A stretch of 64,000 nucleotides of DNA from Mangifera indica (lineage: Eukaryota > Streptophyta > Magnoliopsida > Sapindales > Anacardiaceae), in assembly GCF_011075055.1 (NCBI RefSeq), contig NC_058155.1:9395537-9459536 (forward strand), read 5' to 3'. The notes beneath the pieces were generated by a model that saw only the letters and a list, made by a program, of their open reading frames with translations, had not been told where the DNA came from and made no database searches. Within the stretch, counting starts at the first letter, position 1; each line of letters begins with the position of its first letter. Shown in pieces: positions 48,501 through 60,129 of the stretch. The translations under genes were made by a program, and so were the position numbers.

Positions 48501-50210
48501 TATTTTTTGGCATGATTGTTCCCAACAAATTTATTACATGTTTTCAGAGAAATGTAATAGGTAAGATATTTTACTATTAAATCAGTGTAAATAGGTATTA
48601 CTTGTTTTCAAATACCACCGATTGTCATGAGAAGCGTCATCAAGAACTCAAATTTGAGCCAATTGTGTAGGCAAGTGCGTGAGAGGCTATTTTCCACCCA
48701 TTACCACCAAAAATTGTATGATCTTTGAGAGTGGGCAATAATGCGTGACACCCAGACAAACGTGCCCTTGACCTAATGGTATGGGACACAACTTGTATTC
48801 AAAGACTCGATAGTTTACAAAATTCTATAATTCACGTAAATATTGTATTTCACTATGTTTTTCTTCGATGTGAGAGTCGAGATATCCATTGCCGAAACCC
48901 TACTTGCAAAAAAAAAAAAACTACTTATTACAGTTTAATGTGAAGAATAAATTTGTGAAAAGAAAAAATGTTGCCCATGTTTTGAGTTGTGTAGAAGAAC
49001 TGTTTTTTAAACAAATCCTATGTAACTGAAGAATTAGTTAGTCCGTCATATAAAGGATGAAATTAATGTGAATGAAGGCGTTAGTGTTTAAGTGCGTTTT
49101 TGTTCTTTCTTAGTACGCACCGTATCGATAACAAGAGCGCTTATACTCTTCCTCTCTATCTTTCTAATACCCTGACCTTGTGTTCTCTGCTCTTTTCATC
49201 CAAATTTCTCATTTGAGGTACGAAAATGTTAATAACACAGAATTCACAAATATTTGTGCTCTTCTTGTATGTTAGGTCTTTAGACTTTTCCCTTCTTTGT
49301 CAGATATTTAAAAGCAGCTGTAAATAAATACTACATATTGCAGTTTAATAATAATAATAATGTCTTACTTTTTAAAATGTTTTTATGATAATCGAACCAG
49401 CATGTCTTTGTATCTATGTTCCTCGTGGGTTTATTTGGGGATAATGTATTTGCAAGTTGTCTAACAAAGAAAAACGAAATTTGCATACAAATTCCCTTGA
49501 AAGGATGATTTGATACGCATCTCAAGCATGTCGTTTTTGATAATTGTAAATGTTCATAGTCCAACATATTCAATTCAAAACCTCTCATGGATCAAAAGAC
49601 GCACCAATAACACAATATGTAGAGAAATATGGGATTATAAAGACATGGATTCATATGTCACACTGAAAGGAGAATAAAAATGGAAGAAGAAGCTGATTCT
49701 CTTCTTCCCCTTGCAAGCATCATTTGAACGTACTACATAATTTATTTATTTTGGATGGAAAAATATTATTTATGCTATAAAAAAATGTTTTTAAGCCAAA
49801 CTTGAGTGAGAAAATGTTATATGTTCATAATAAAAAAGCTAAAAAATCCATACATAGAGGATAACAGTTGGATTCATAATTATTAATATTTTATAATATA
49901 TGATATTATATTCTATGATATAATATAATATAAATAAAAAATTATATATATTATATAATACGATATGATGTATAATACATATATAAAAGATTAGTTTTTT
50001 AATATACATATAATATACAATTTAACTGTCAAAACTGGATAAGAATAGACAGGCATTTAAGATTTTGGACCAATTCAAAATGTCTTCTGCTCAGTAATAG
50101 TCGTAGTGGGCTTGTAGCTGATATTGTTGGAAATCATGTAACAAAGCCCAACATGTTGCTCTTAGAAACTGCAATTTTTTATGCAATAAAACTAATCAAT
50201 TAAAATACAA
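45511..50210. other. Long spacer without a supported gene
   Basis: AT-rich throughout. The open frames at 46937, 47661 and 49331 have no recognised motifs, exon partners or promoters. A slightly GC-richer patch at about 47800–47960 is uninterpreted. AT-rich palindromic patches around 45640–45960 and 49880–50000 resemble fragments of foldback elements (AATATGATATAATACACGAT and similar). Confidence 0.4.
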
Positions 50211-50214
50211 TAAA

Positions 50215-51010
50215 ACTATGTGTATCTATTTTGGGTACACAAATATATACATATTTATATGTGTCATCATGTAATTGGATGATTTTGAATTAAGAATAAA
50301 ACAATAACCAATCATATGATGACACATATGAATGTGTATATATTTGTGTATCCAAAATGGGTATACATAGTATTGCTCATTAAAATATATGGATAAAAAA
50401 TAAGCATAATTAGAAGCAATGGATACCACCGTATAAATAAATAATTTTAAATTAAAAATTAAAAAATATTTAATTATATAATAATATATAATCGTTTTAA
50501 TAAAATTATATGTATTTATTTTTAATACATAAATAATATATATTTGATATGTGTTATCATATAAGTAGATAATTTTAAATTAAAGATAAAATTATACCTA
50601 ATCATATAATGATATACATAAATATATACTTATTTGTGTATATAAAGTGGTATGCATAGCATAGTATTGCTTTGATTGAACAATGTTCAACAAAATTATG
50701 TATATATATTTTGAGTACATAAATTTGTACATACTTGATATGTGTTATCATATGAGTTGATAATTTTGAATTAAAAATAAAGTAACACTTAATCATACGA
50801 TGACATACATAAGTATATACTCATTTGTATACATAAAATGGTATGCATAGTATTGTTCTGACTGAGTAATATTATGTGTATCTATTTTTGATACATAATT
50901 TATGTATATAGATGATATGTTATCGTATGATTCGATATTATTTTATTTTTAATTCAAAATCTTTTAATTATATAATAATAAATCAACTACATACATAAAT
51001 TAAATACCAA
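50215..51010. repeat. Tandem cluster of four foldback MITEs
   Basis: Four copies follow one another: about 50215–50375, 50500–50672, 50690–50855 and 50868–51010. Each starts near TATGTGTATCTATTTTGGGT or a variant, has a core such as GATTTTGAATTAAGAATAAA, and the first three end near ATGGGTATACATAGTATTG. The ends are imperfect inverted repeats of one another, so each unit can fold on itself. Units differ by many substitutions, which means repeated insertion or old tandem duplication. None encodes protein. Confidence 0.8.
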
Positions 51011-51582
51011 AATTAGATAAACATATTATCATTGTAAATAATATAACGTACCCACCAATAGATCTTACATGATAATTCTGGGATGCCAAGTCAATCTATT
51101 GACTTCAAAATTTAAAGCCACTTTCAGTTCTATGTACTTGCCACCTCCCCTTCGTATGTTCCCATTGTGCAATTATTGTTAAACTTCCAGAGACCACAAA
51201 GAACAGAAAAGGTCAATATTTGAGAAAACAAGCTAAAAATGCAAAGAATTGTTCAACTCTATGATCGTTTTACGTTCACTGCTTTCTTGTTTGAATTAAA
51301 AACTTATTGCCTTCTGCTTTCTTCTAGTTTAATGGGTGAATGGTGATAGCAACATAAACATTATAATTATTCTTTGGGGAAATGAAAAATTAGAAGCATA
51401 TCTGGATGGAATTGGTTTATTTGGAAAATGGATTGCTTGAAGATCACATCGATCAACCACTTTGATTACATCGACCGACCTCCAACAAAATAAATGTTGA
51501 AATCGGGAATATTCAACTCTTGTTATGTATGTTACCAGTCTGCCGGCATAGGATCCTCGATACACTTTGGAATATTTATTAA
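51011..51582. other. Spacer, nothing recognised
   Basis: No gene. The 78-codon minus-strand frame at 51329 does not resemble a known protein and has no exon context. Confidence 0.4.
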
Positions 51583-52520
51583 AGCCAAAAGATTATTTTT
51601 CACCCAAGTTTAATTACATTCTCAAAATCATATCTATGAGATTTAAAAAACTTAAAATTTTATCTTCTAACTAATTAGAGTTAAAATTTTTTGTTAAAAA
51701 TATGAGTAAAATTATTATTTTATTAATAATATTAAAAAATATAAAACTTATTATAAAAACTAACTTTGAAAAGTTAATTTATTGACGGTTAGAGGGATCG
51801 GATGGAAGCAAAGAGATCAATCTTTTTGTCTTGATGAAGAGAGACAAAGAGATTTAGAAAAGAGAGATCATTGTGCCTTATCATGCGTTGGTCCACATTT
51901 TAAGGTAAATAAGAGAGGTTGTCAACACCAAAGATGATGATTAGAGGGATAAAGAAAAAAACTTTAGGTTTGAAGGGAGAGAGAGAATGTGACTAGGGCT
52001 GGATTCGAGCCGAGCTGAGCTTGGGCTCGGCTTGGTTTTTTTATGGCCGGCTCGAGTTCGGTTCGAGCTCGACTCGAGCTGATCTCGGCTCATTTTCGAT
52101 TCGGCTCATTTACGGCTTGGTTCGACTCATTTTTCATATCAAAACGACATCGTTTTGTATATATATAAATCAAAACAATGTCGTTTTGTATAAAAAATTA
52201 AAAAAAATCAACCGAGTCAATCCGAGCCAGCTCGGGCTCTAACCGAGTCGAGCCGAGCTGAAGCTCAAGCTAGCTCGGCTCGAATCTAACCCTAAATGTG
52301 ACTTTTAGAAAATAAAAAACTTTAGATAAGGTAAAAATGTTAGTTTTTAAAATTTATAAGGAAAATATAATTAGTTATATATATATTTTTTAATATTATT
52401 AATAAAATAAAAATTTTACTTTAATAGTTGATCTCTAAATAAGATTTTAAATTTTTCAAATTTTATAGGTATAACTTTTACAACATAACTATACTCCGGT
52501 GACAAATAGTCCCTTAGCCT
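51583..52520. mobile_element. MULE-type MITE interrupted by a hAT MITE
   Basis: Left end AGCCAAAAGATTATTTTTCA; right end reverse-complemented AGGCTAAGGGACTATTTGTC. Flanks ATTTATTAA (51574–51582) and ATTTATTGA (52521–52529) agree at 8 of 9 bases. Without the 309-base nested insertion with its duplication, the element would be about 630 bp. Confidence 0.8.
51994..52294. mobile_element. hAT-type MITE, 301 bp, perfect 8-bp target duplication
   Basis: Terminal inverted repeats TAGGGCTGGATTCGAGCCGA and (reverse complement of the right end) TAGGGTTAGATTCGAGCCGA differ at two positions. AATGTGAC flanks both sides (51986–51993 and 52295–52302), an exact 8-bp duplication as made by hAT transposases. 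The interior repeats GAGCTCGACTCGAGC-like palindromes and an AAAACGACATCGTTTTG motif with a variant copy 30 bases on. It is inserted in the older MULE-type element. Confidence 0.93.
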
Positions 52521-52529
52521 ATTTATTGA

Positions 52530-54396
52530 ACGTTGAAACTAAAGCAGGCAATATTCTTTTTGGCTTTTAGAAAATAGAGGTTTTATGCTTATCAACAACT
52601 CACTATGAAATAAATAACGTTAATAACCTAATTGAATATATCTGACGATCAAACTCAAAGGAATATACATATTATATATATTTTATTAAAACATACTTTT
52701 CAAAGCAAACTGAATAGTTAATTTCAAGAGGCAAAATTGTCTTCCACATTTTTTTAATCAAAGTTAAGCTGTCATCTTCGCCGTCAAGTTGGGCTAAGAA
52801 GCACTCGGAAAAAAACCTTTTGTCTTGTTGCAGCTGAAACGTAAATATGTTGAATATTACTGTTGCAGAAACTCTAGATTAGATGAGAAATCTATCTTGG
52901 TTGCCGTATTAACACTTGATTTGCTGATTGTTAAGTAATTCCCCGGATTTCGTTAAATGGAGGAGATGGGGATTGAAATGAAAATTTTCATTTTTTTGGT
53001 TGACAAATTGGCCGGATCTAATTCTTATTAATTCACATTCGAAGTTATATAATTTGATCAAAATCATAATATGTATCTTAAATATAAGATATAAAATTTA
53101 AATCCATTATTAAAAATATAAACTTTTAATATAAAGATTATATAAGTTTAAACTCTATAAGCTTATTAACTAAAATTTTCAAAATTTATATAATTTAGTG
53201 TCTGAATTATTATCACATCTTTTTCGGAAGTGTAAAGCGTGGCAATATATCTTCAAGGAATAAATTATTTGTTTTGGACGGGTCTAACTGATTTTATATA
53301 TCTTTTCAAAGTAACCAAATATTTTTCAACAGATAAAACTGAAGTTTGAATTATTATAATTTTACCAAAATACGAAAAGAAATAGTCATTGTGCCTATGA
53401 AGCCATTCTTGCTCGGCATCATGCCACTTCAGTCAACAATTGACAATTCCTATAATATTAAATTTTCCTTCACAAGCGTCATATCTGACGATTCTAATAA
53501 TATTAAATTGATAATTGACGATTCTATATATCATATGACATTAGGTTAATAAATATGATTGTTACTGAACATTAATTAACAAAATAAAAAATCCCCAGTT
53601 TGTTCTTCCCTTTCATTTTATTATTGTAAATTGTCAGTAAACTAGTGTTCCGTATAAGATATAAATCCAGCTCTGGTTCGCATAAAAATTGACATTTCCT
53701 TTCTTTAATAACAAACATTTCATTTGTGGGTAATTGACATGGGAACTGCCAATACCAGGCAGAACAAAATTAATGGTTATGTTTGTATTCTTCTTTCTAA
53801 CTTCTAGAAGCTTGTTGGATAAATCGACATTTCTATACAAGCTTAAATAAAACTTCTTGTTCCACTGGCAGTGCTTCATTGTACATATGATTTTTTTGTT
53901 AAAAGGAAACAAATATATTGAAATATTCACCTTTCTCACTAGTAGCACGATTAAGAAATATGTAAGAGTCACATACCTCCGTAAAGTTTAGCCAAATTTG
54001 TAAGAGTCCTATCTCCCTTTTTTAATCGATAAATTCCTCCCCATTCAAAAATAGAGCTTAGCCAAAAACCCGATTTTATGGCCCCAATTGTCAACCCAGA
54101 CTAAACTCCGAATATCATTTCCCTATACCATATGGCCGTCAGGAAATCATTCGTAGTCAACTTAACATCTCTATACCTCCGTATAGTTTTGTCTCTCTTG
54201 TGGGACCAAATCTGCCTAAATGTCAGAAACCAAATTCAAAACTCTCCTCTTTACAGCCGCCCTTGCGGCCTCCCCTTCGAGTCCATGTACAAAACTCAGT
54301 TTGTTTATATTTCACACCTGATTACACATTCTTTCTTCTCCATCTACTTTTATAGCTCCCAAATATGAACAGAAACAAGTACAGTTCACTTAAGCT
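52530..54396. promoter_or_regulatory. Spacer and upstream region of the ATL gene
   Basis: 52.5–53.9 kb is AT-rich with no supported gene. The last about 400 bases are less AT-rich and probably contain the ATL promoter. A weak TATA-like TTTTATAG lies about 50 bases before the ATG. The 78-codon frame at 54132 is not gene-like. Confidence 0.4.
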
Positions 54397-55620
54397 ATGG
54401 CAGTAGTAAAGAGCAATCAACATCCTCGGATTTTCAGACTTTTGATTTCTAAACATGGCATCCTATCCTTTCTACTACTTTTTCTCCGTGGTTTACCATT
54501 CGTCACTGCTCAATTCAGCTCAGCGCCTCCTGATCCTCAATCAGAGGGCCAGTTTTATTCACCGGGGCCCTCGTTCAACCCGACAATGGCTACTGTCATG
54601 GTGGTATTGATCGGTGTATTCTTTTTACTGGGTTTCTCCTCCGTCTATATTCGTCACTGTTGCGGGCGGCGTTCATCCTTTAACGACGGTGGGCCTCATG
54701 CCGTATTTCTCGGTGGAACCAACTATCGCTCCCGCAGAGTTGCACGTGGACTCGATGCATCCGTTATCAACAGATTCCCCACCTTCCCCTACTCCGCTGT
54801 TAAAGAGCTTAAAATCGGCAAGGGCTCCTTAGAATGCGCTGTTTGTTTAAACGAGTTTGAAGATGACGAAACGCTGCGTTTATTACCCAAGTGTAGCCAC
54901 GTGTTCCATTCTGATTGTATAGATGCTTGGCTAGCTTCGCACAACACGTGTCCCGTTTGCCGCGCAAATTTGGTCCCTCAACCTGGTGAAACTGTGTTGA
55001 ACGTTATTCAAGTATGTGATGCAGGTAATGGTTCAGGTGAACCAGAACGGAGCTCCGATGATCATGAAGAAATTTCTAGGGTCGAGCATAGAACAGATGT
55101 AGAAAATCTAGAGGCGAATTTGACCAATCAGAATCGGCCGCCACGTAGATCGAAATCAACAGGGTGGAGACTGGCCGGTTTATTTCCACGATCACACTCG
55201 ACCGGTCACTCGTTGGTTCAACCAGGCGAAAATTGTGAAAGGTTTACACTAAGATTGCCGGAGGAGGTACGAAATGAGTTGATGAACTCGCATCTAACAA
55301 GAAGCAAGAGTTGCGTGGTGTTTCCTAGAGAGAGGAGTACAAGAAAGGGCTTCAGGAGTGGAAGTGGAGGGATTGGGCGGTTTAGCAACGAACGGTTCGA
55401 CCGGCTCATACGGTCTAGCCACTGGGATTTTAAAACGGCTCCACCTTTTATTTCCCGAACCCGATCCCTTCGGACCCCAAATGTATGTGATGAGGTGACA
55501 TGTATCCCGCCGAAAAATCTGTTAAAATTCGCTAAATCATCGTCTGTTCGCTTGCATGATGGAAGCAATAATAATGGTGAACGAACATATGAAAGACTCC
55601 GATACGAAGACCAAGTTTAA
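54397..55620 (+). CDS. RING-H2 ubiquitin E3 ligase of the ATL family (ATL6/ATL31-like)
   Basis: Intronless, 407 residues, as is typical for ATLs. Residues 1–38 form a signal peptide ending VTA, and a membrane span follows at about 64–84 (TMATVMVVLIGVFFLLGFSS). The GLD signature is GLDASVINRFPTFPYS at 118–133. The RING-H2 is complete: Cys147, Cys150, Cys166, His168, His171, Cys174, Cys185, Cys188, with the Pro–Cys (CPVCR) and Trp178 needed for E2 contact. KGSLECAVCLNEFEDDETLR and the C-terminal motifs FTLRLPEEVRNELMNS and SKSCVVFPRE are shared with ATL6/31, which act in defence and carbon/nitrogen signalling by tagging 14-3-3 proteins. The target in this species is inferred only. Intact. Confidence 0.95.
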   Translation: MAVVKSNQHPRIFRLLISKHGILSFLLLFLRGLPFVTAQFSSAPPDPQSEGQFYSPGPSFNPTMATVMVVLIGVFFLLGFSSVYIRHCCGRRSSFNDGGPHAVFLGGTNYRSRRVARGLDASVINRFPTFPYSAVKELKIGKGSLECAVCLNEFEDDETLRLLPKCSHVFHSDCIDAWLASHNTCPVCRANLVPQPGETVLNVIQVCDAGNGSGEPERSSDDHEEISRVEHRTDVENLEANLTNQNRPPRRSKSTGWRLAGLFPRSHSTGHSLVQPGENCERFTLRLPEEVRNELMNSHLTRSKSCVVFPRERSTRKGFRSGSGGIGRFSNERFDRLIRSSHWDFKTAPPFISRTRSLRTPNVCDEVTCIPPKNLLKFAKSSSVRLHDGSNNNGERTYERLRYEDQV

Positions 55621-56390
55621 CCTAAAAGGTTCGTTGGGTTTGAAATTTTTTTGAGTTTGATCCATTCAAATTTACATGTACATAGAAATCTAGTTTTTGT
55701 TTTTGTTTTTCAATTTTTGGAAACAACGTATGAATTTATGAAATTTTTTTTTTAATTGAAGATGCTGAGTTTTATATTTTATTTTCATTAAAAAAATTAA
55801 ACTTTCAAATTATTTTATTCAAACAACCAAACTTTTTTTTCAACCCTATGGATTCATGGGAAGTATATCAAGGACACATCTATTATTTTATTTTCAAAAT
55901 TGTCCTCTAAACTCATGGACGTAAGTGTGAAACTAACAGTCCAATGGTATTAGAAAAACAAAGAGAGATATTTTGAAAGACATTAAGAAAACCTAAACTT
56001 AAAATCAACCACCAGATCTTTGTATTTCATCTTTGAAATCGTAAATCCGACGCCTGCACCGTAACCAGTAGCCATCGGCATCACCATGTACTCAACATAT
56101 GCCACCCCGCCACTGCAATTATAAACTTAGCCTTGCTGCCACCACCTATCTGTAATCTCAAGCTCAAACAGTGAAGACAATGGGAGCTCCATGGTGGGAT
56201 TCAAAAGTCCTCTCTCCGTTCTAATTAAAGGACTTCAGGGCCGCCAACTAAATATGAACATTTTCTTTAGCCCACGAAGTGCATAACAATGAGATTGTAT
56301 GGATGGATTGGCAAGGTCCAGCCCAAATCAGCAATACAAATCTTCAATTCAAACAACATTTTTTTTTTTTTTAGTAACTGGAACGCACCT
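55621..56390. other. 3' flank of the ATL gene
   Basis: AT-rich 3' UTR and spacer. No second gene. The stretch 56000–56260 is slightly GC-richer but not open in any frame. Confidence 0.45.
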
Positions 56391-56530
56391 AGGCTTGGTT
56401 GGTTAGGTAAACTTTAGGGTATAGTAAGTGAATCCACAATTACTATATTAGATAAATCAAAGTTTTACAATTATAACAGAGGTTCAAATTCAAACTTTTT
56501 CCTTTGAAGTTCTAATGCTAGTACACTTTA
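56391..56530 (+). repeat. tRNA-like SINE candidate
   Basis: TAGGCTTGGTTGGTTAGG resembles a pol III A box and GAGGTTCAAATTCAAAC a B box, about 75 bases apart, a wider gap than in a real tRNA. No tRNA clover-leaf closes. The 3' end is not delimited. Confidence 0.4.
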
Positions 56531-56539
56531 ATATATATC

Positions 56540-57640
56540 GGCTAACATGAAATGTGGTTGCACGGGAAACTAATTTCCTGTAGTAATATATAATTTAGCT
56601 TAGTAATGAAGTTTGAACTGTTTTTGTAGACATCTTTCGTTGTAGAGTTGAAAAAAGTAACCCAATTTACTTAGCTTGCAATATATTACGTTTCCCTTTT
56701 GAATTTGATACTTTATATGAAATGTTTGTTATCGATGCAAATTTACATATACTGATGAGAAGTATGCAAGTGGAGGCCAATACCGTCCAAATCACCTTCT
56801 AGTCTTATCTTACATCTATATATAGGAAAATAAGAATTTCTTACCACATTAGAATCAAATTGTTATTTTATTTCTAATGTAATAGAATAAAAAATCAATT
56901 TTGAGTTTACATTTGAATTATAATAGATAAAACTACAACACTTCATCTTCGTAAATATAAAAACTCATGTAAGGAGATGAGTCATACCTAAATAGACAGA
57001 AAACCCTAAAAAAATATTACTATAGTCATTAGAAACTTTTATTTCGTTGGAATACGTTTTTAAAGTTAAATAACACAATTGTAGATAAAAGTCCCTAACC
57101 AGTAAGTTGAACTATATTAATTTTTTTTTATTATCTTTATAAATCTCTATCATACTCTTATAATAGATAGATGTTAGATATATAAAAAACTATCACATCA
57201 AATAAGAAAAAGTTTAACTTTTAAATATTATTCGATGAAATTTAAATTTCTATTACTTTATGTTTGAAATTTTCTTTTTGCCCATTAAGTTACACTTTGT
57301 AGGCCTAGCTTTATCTTGTCAAGGCTAAATGCCGTCTACTTCTAGTTGACGAAAACTAGCATCAACAAATAGGGATATGAATCACATTTCAATAATTTGA
57401 CAATCCTTGGGCAAAGGAGTAGGCAATGAACAGTGACTTTAAACCCTTTCCGGAATAAGTAATTAATGGAGAACTACGTATTTAAGGGAACTTTTCCATT
57501 TTTAGTAAATAAAAAGTACATTCCTTCGCAAAACAAATGTGGCCCTGGAACAAGCAATGGAGAACTTTACAATTTTCTTCTGAAAACATTAGTGGTGATA
57601 TTCCCATACAAACAATGAAATCCCCTTGTATCGCTCAAAC
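56540..57640. repeat. Non-coding segment, copy A of a 1–1.2 kb duplication
   Basis: Collinear with 58330–59600. Shared blocks include GTGGTTG-ACGGGAAACT with AATTTAGCTTAG, GAAGTTTGAACTG, then TGATGCAAATTTAC-like and GAGAAGTATG, and farther on GGATATGAATCACATTTCAA and GTAGGCAAT. Spacing between matching blocks is 1.79–1.92 kb. The repeat has no long frame. Confidence 0.75.
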
Positions 57641-57901
57641 AGATATATTCAATGATAAATAGGTAAATTTTCAAAATAGAAAATTTAAATTTAAATCTTT
57701 AGATTATATATTAAAATAATATTTTTAATTTATTTAATTAAGTGATTGTAAATTTAATTATTAGATTTAAAATTTAATTTATTTGATATAATTAATTTTA
57801 TTATAAAAAGGTGGTTTAACTTGGATAAAATATTTTTTAATAAAATAAAAATCCCATTTTATCCATTGGTAAAGGGCTCCTGTCCCCTTCATTTTTTATT
57901 G

Positions 57902-57949
<48 letters not shown>

Positions 57950-58329
57950 TCATTTTTTATTTATAAAGAAAAAATTACATTGAAATAATAAGATCTAAGC
58001 AGTCTTAATTCAAATATAATTTTTAAAATTCAATTTTATTTTAATCAATAATCGAATTAGGATATTTGGTAAGGAGGGCTTTCATGGCTCTGTTTTTGTT
58101 TATCAATCAACACAAAACTTATATCATAAATGATAATTTTTTATTTACAATTAAGATTAAATTTAAATTCAGTTTATTCGATTTTAAAAAAAACTTGACT
58201 TAAATGAATTTAAGCTCAAATTTGAGTTTGAAAGTTAAATATTTTTTAGTTAGAACTTGAGGCATATTTAACTCATTAAACTTGTAATCCTGAAAATTTT
58301 TAATATAAATTAACTAAAACTCCAATTTT
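57641..58329. repeat. Spacer with a (TC)n microsatellite between the two copies
   Basis: A CT/TC dinucleotide run of about 40 bases lies at 57906–57945. The rest is AT-rich with GAATTTAAGCTCAAATTTGA-like degenerate repeats near 58200. No gene. Confidence 0.6.
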
Positions 58330-59600
58330 AATATAAATTATATGTGGTTGTACGGGAAACTTTTTCATTGCAGTCAAATATAATTTAGCTTAGATTATGA
58401 AGTTTGAACTGTTTTGTAGATTTCTTTTCTTGTAGAATTGAAAAGGTAACCCAATTTTCTTAGCTAGCTATATATTACACTTCGCTTACGCTATCCTCTT
58501 GAATTTGAAACTTAGCTAACATGAAATGTTTAATGTTGATGCAAATTTACGTACACTAACGAGAAGTATGACAGGTTATGTTAAATACAACAAAAAAATA
58601 ACGACAAATAAAATTAGTAAAATAATTTTGTATCTATTATGTATGATAATGAATGGAAAATATTTTGAATGAATGAGATTTGTGTAAGGAAAATGTGAAG
58701 ACATGATAATTTTAACTTGATTTGATTTGCTACTCAAGAACTTACATCAACAGTTTTCTTATGTACGTTTGTGAGAGAATTTCAATAATAGAGTTTTTTA
58801 TATGATATGATATGCTTAATATTTATACCTATTTTTTCATAAATTTAGCATTTTATTTTTTGCTATATCTAACTATTTGTTTAGGTTTTGAGTGAAAGAA
58901 AAGGGAAAATGTGAAAAAAATGGATGATTGAAAAAAATCTAAGTTTAAATTGTAACACTTCTTTTTCATCTTATAATTATAAAAAATCATATCAAAAGAT
59001 AAATCATACTTAAACATATAGTTAAACCATTATGAAGATATAATTACAATCACTCAAAATCTCTGTTTTATTAAAATGTTTTAAATAACGAAATCGTAAA
59101 TATTGACTCTCGAATAATGAATATAACCTTATTAAAATACCTTCTTTTAATTTTATAAATCTTTTTTATAGTCATATAATGTATACACAATTATTTGCCT
59201 AATTTTGATAACTAAGATCACAACATATTTTGTCAAAACCTAATGACGTATACTTTTCGATATGACAAAAACTGGCATAAACATATAAGGATATGAATCA
59301 CATTTCAATAATTTTGACAAGCCAAACAAAGTGTAGGCAATTTAATCTACATCGAACTTAAAAGCCCTTCTGAAATAAGTGATGGAGAACTTTTCCGCTT
59401 TGTGGAAGCAAGGCATTTGTGAGTACTTTTCAATTTTGAGTGAATAATAAAAAACTTTCCTTCTCAAAAGAGTCAAAGCACATGTGGTTCTACAGCCAGT
59501 AACGGAAAACTTCCCCACCTTTTGGGCGCAATGAATTTGTTGTTACTCCTCAATTTTTTGTAAATGATAAATATTTTCCTCAAAAGTCAAATCATGTGTG
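58330..59600. repeat. Non-coding segment, copy B of a 1–1.2 kb duplication
   Basis: Same order of blocks as copy A, in the same orientation, with many substitutions and indels (for example GGATATGAATCACATTTCAA at about 59288 against 57370 in copy A). The end of the copy repeats a GTGGTT/GGCCCT motif with AATGGAGAAC-like phrases several times, suggesting an internal substructure of 110–130 bases. Confidence 0.7.
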
Positions 59601-60129
59601 TGGGTATTTTGAATTTCCCCTTGGACGAACAAAAGGGGCAGTCACGATCCAGTACATCGAATGCCCTTCTTTGACCGTCTTTTGGTAGAAGCAACCACGT
59701 TGGGTAAGTAAAATTTTGAGTATGATAATCGTTTTTATAATTGTTAATCAAATTTTAATTTTAAAATTTTTTTAAAAAAATTTAAATTTACACTCTTTTG
59801 TATATAAGGGTATTGATTTGAATTCAATTTAAATTTATTAAGTTAATATTAGAGATTATTTAAATTCAAATAAAATAAAATAAATTTATTTTGAATTTGA
59901 TTCGAATTTATAATTAAAATCTATAATTTAAATATATATCTTATATTCATAGTTTAAATTCATAATTCATTGATAAAATAATATTATTTAATATAATTTG
60001 AATCAAATTTAATTATTTACTTAGTTTATGAGTCAAATCAAATTGAATTTTCTCTAATTTAAATTTAATTTGATTTTAAAATGAATCAAACGTTTTAATT
60101 TGAACATACTTAAATTCAAATAAAAATAA
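59601..60129. other. AT-rich spacer
   Basis: Dominated by GAATTCAATTTAAATT-like low-complexity DNA with many short palindromes. No gene. Confidence 0.5.

Noticed and set aside
48757..48900. tRNA-like wording (TTGACCTAATGGTATGGG … GACTCGATAG)
   Set aside because: No acceptor stem or anticodon arm can be drawn and the B-box match is poor.
50215..51010. Regularly spaced similar units suggesting a CRISPR-like array
   Set aside because: Units are about 160 bp, self-complementary and diverged, with no constant short repeat and variable spacers. They are transposons in a eukaryotic genome.
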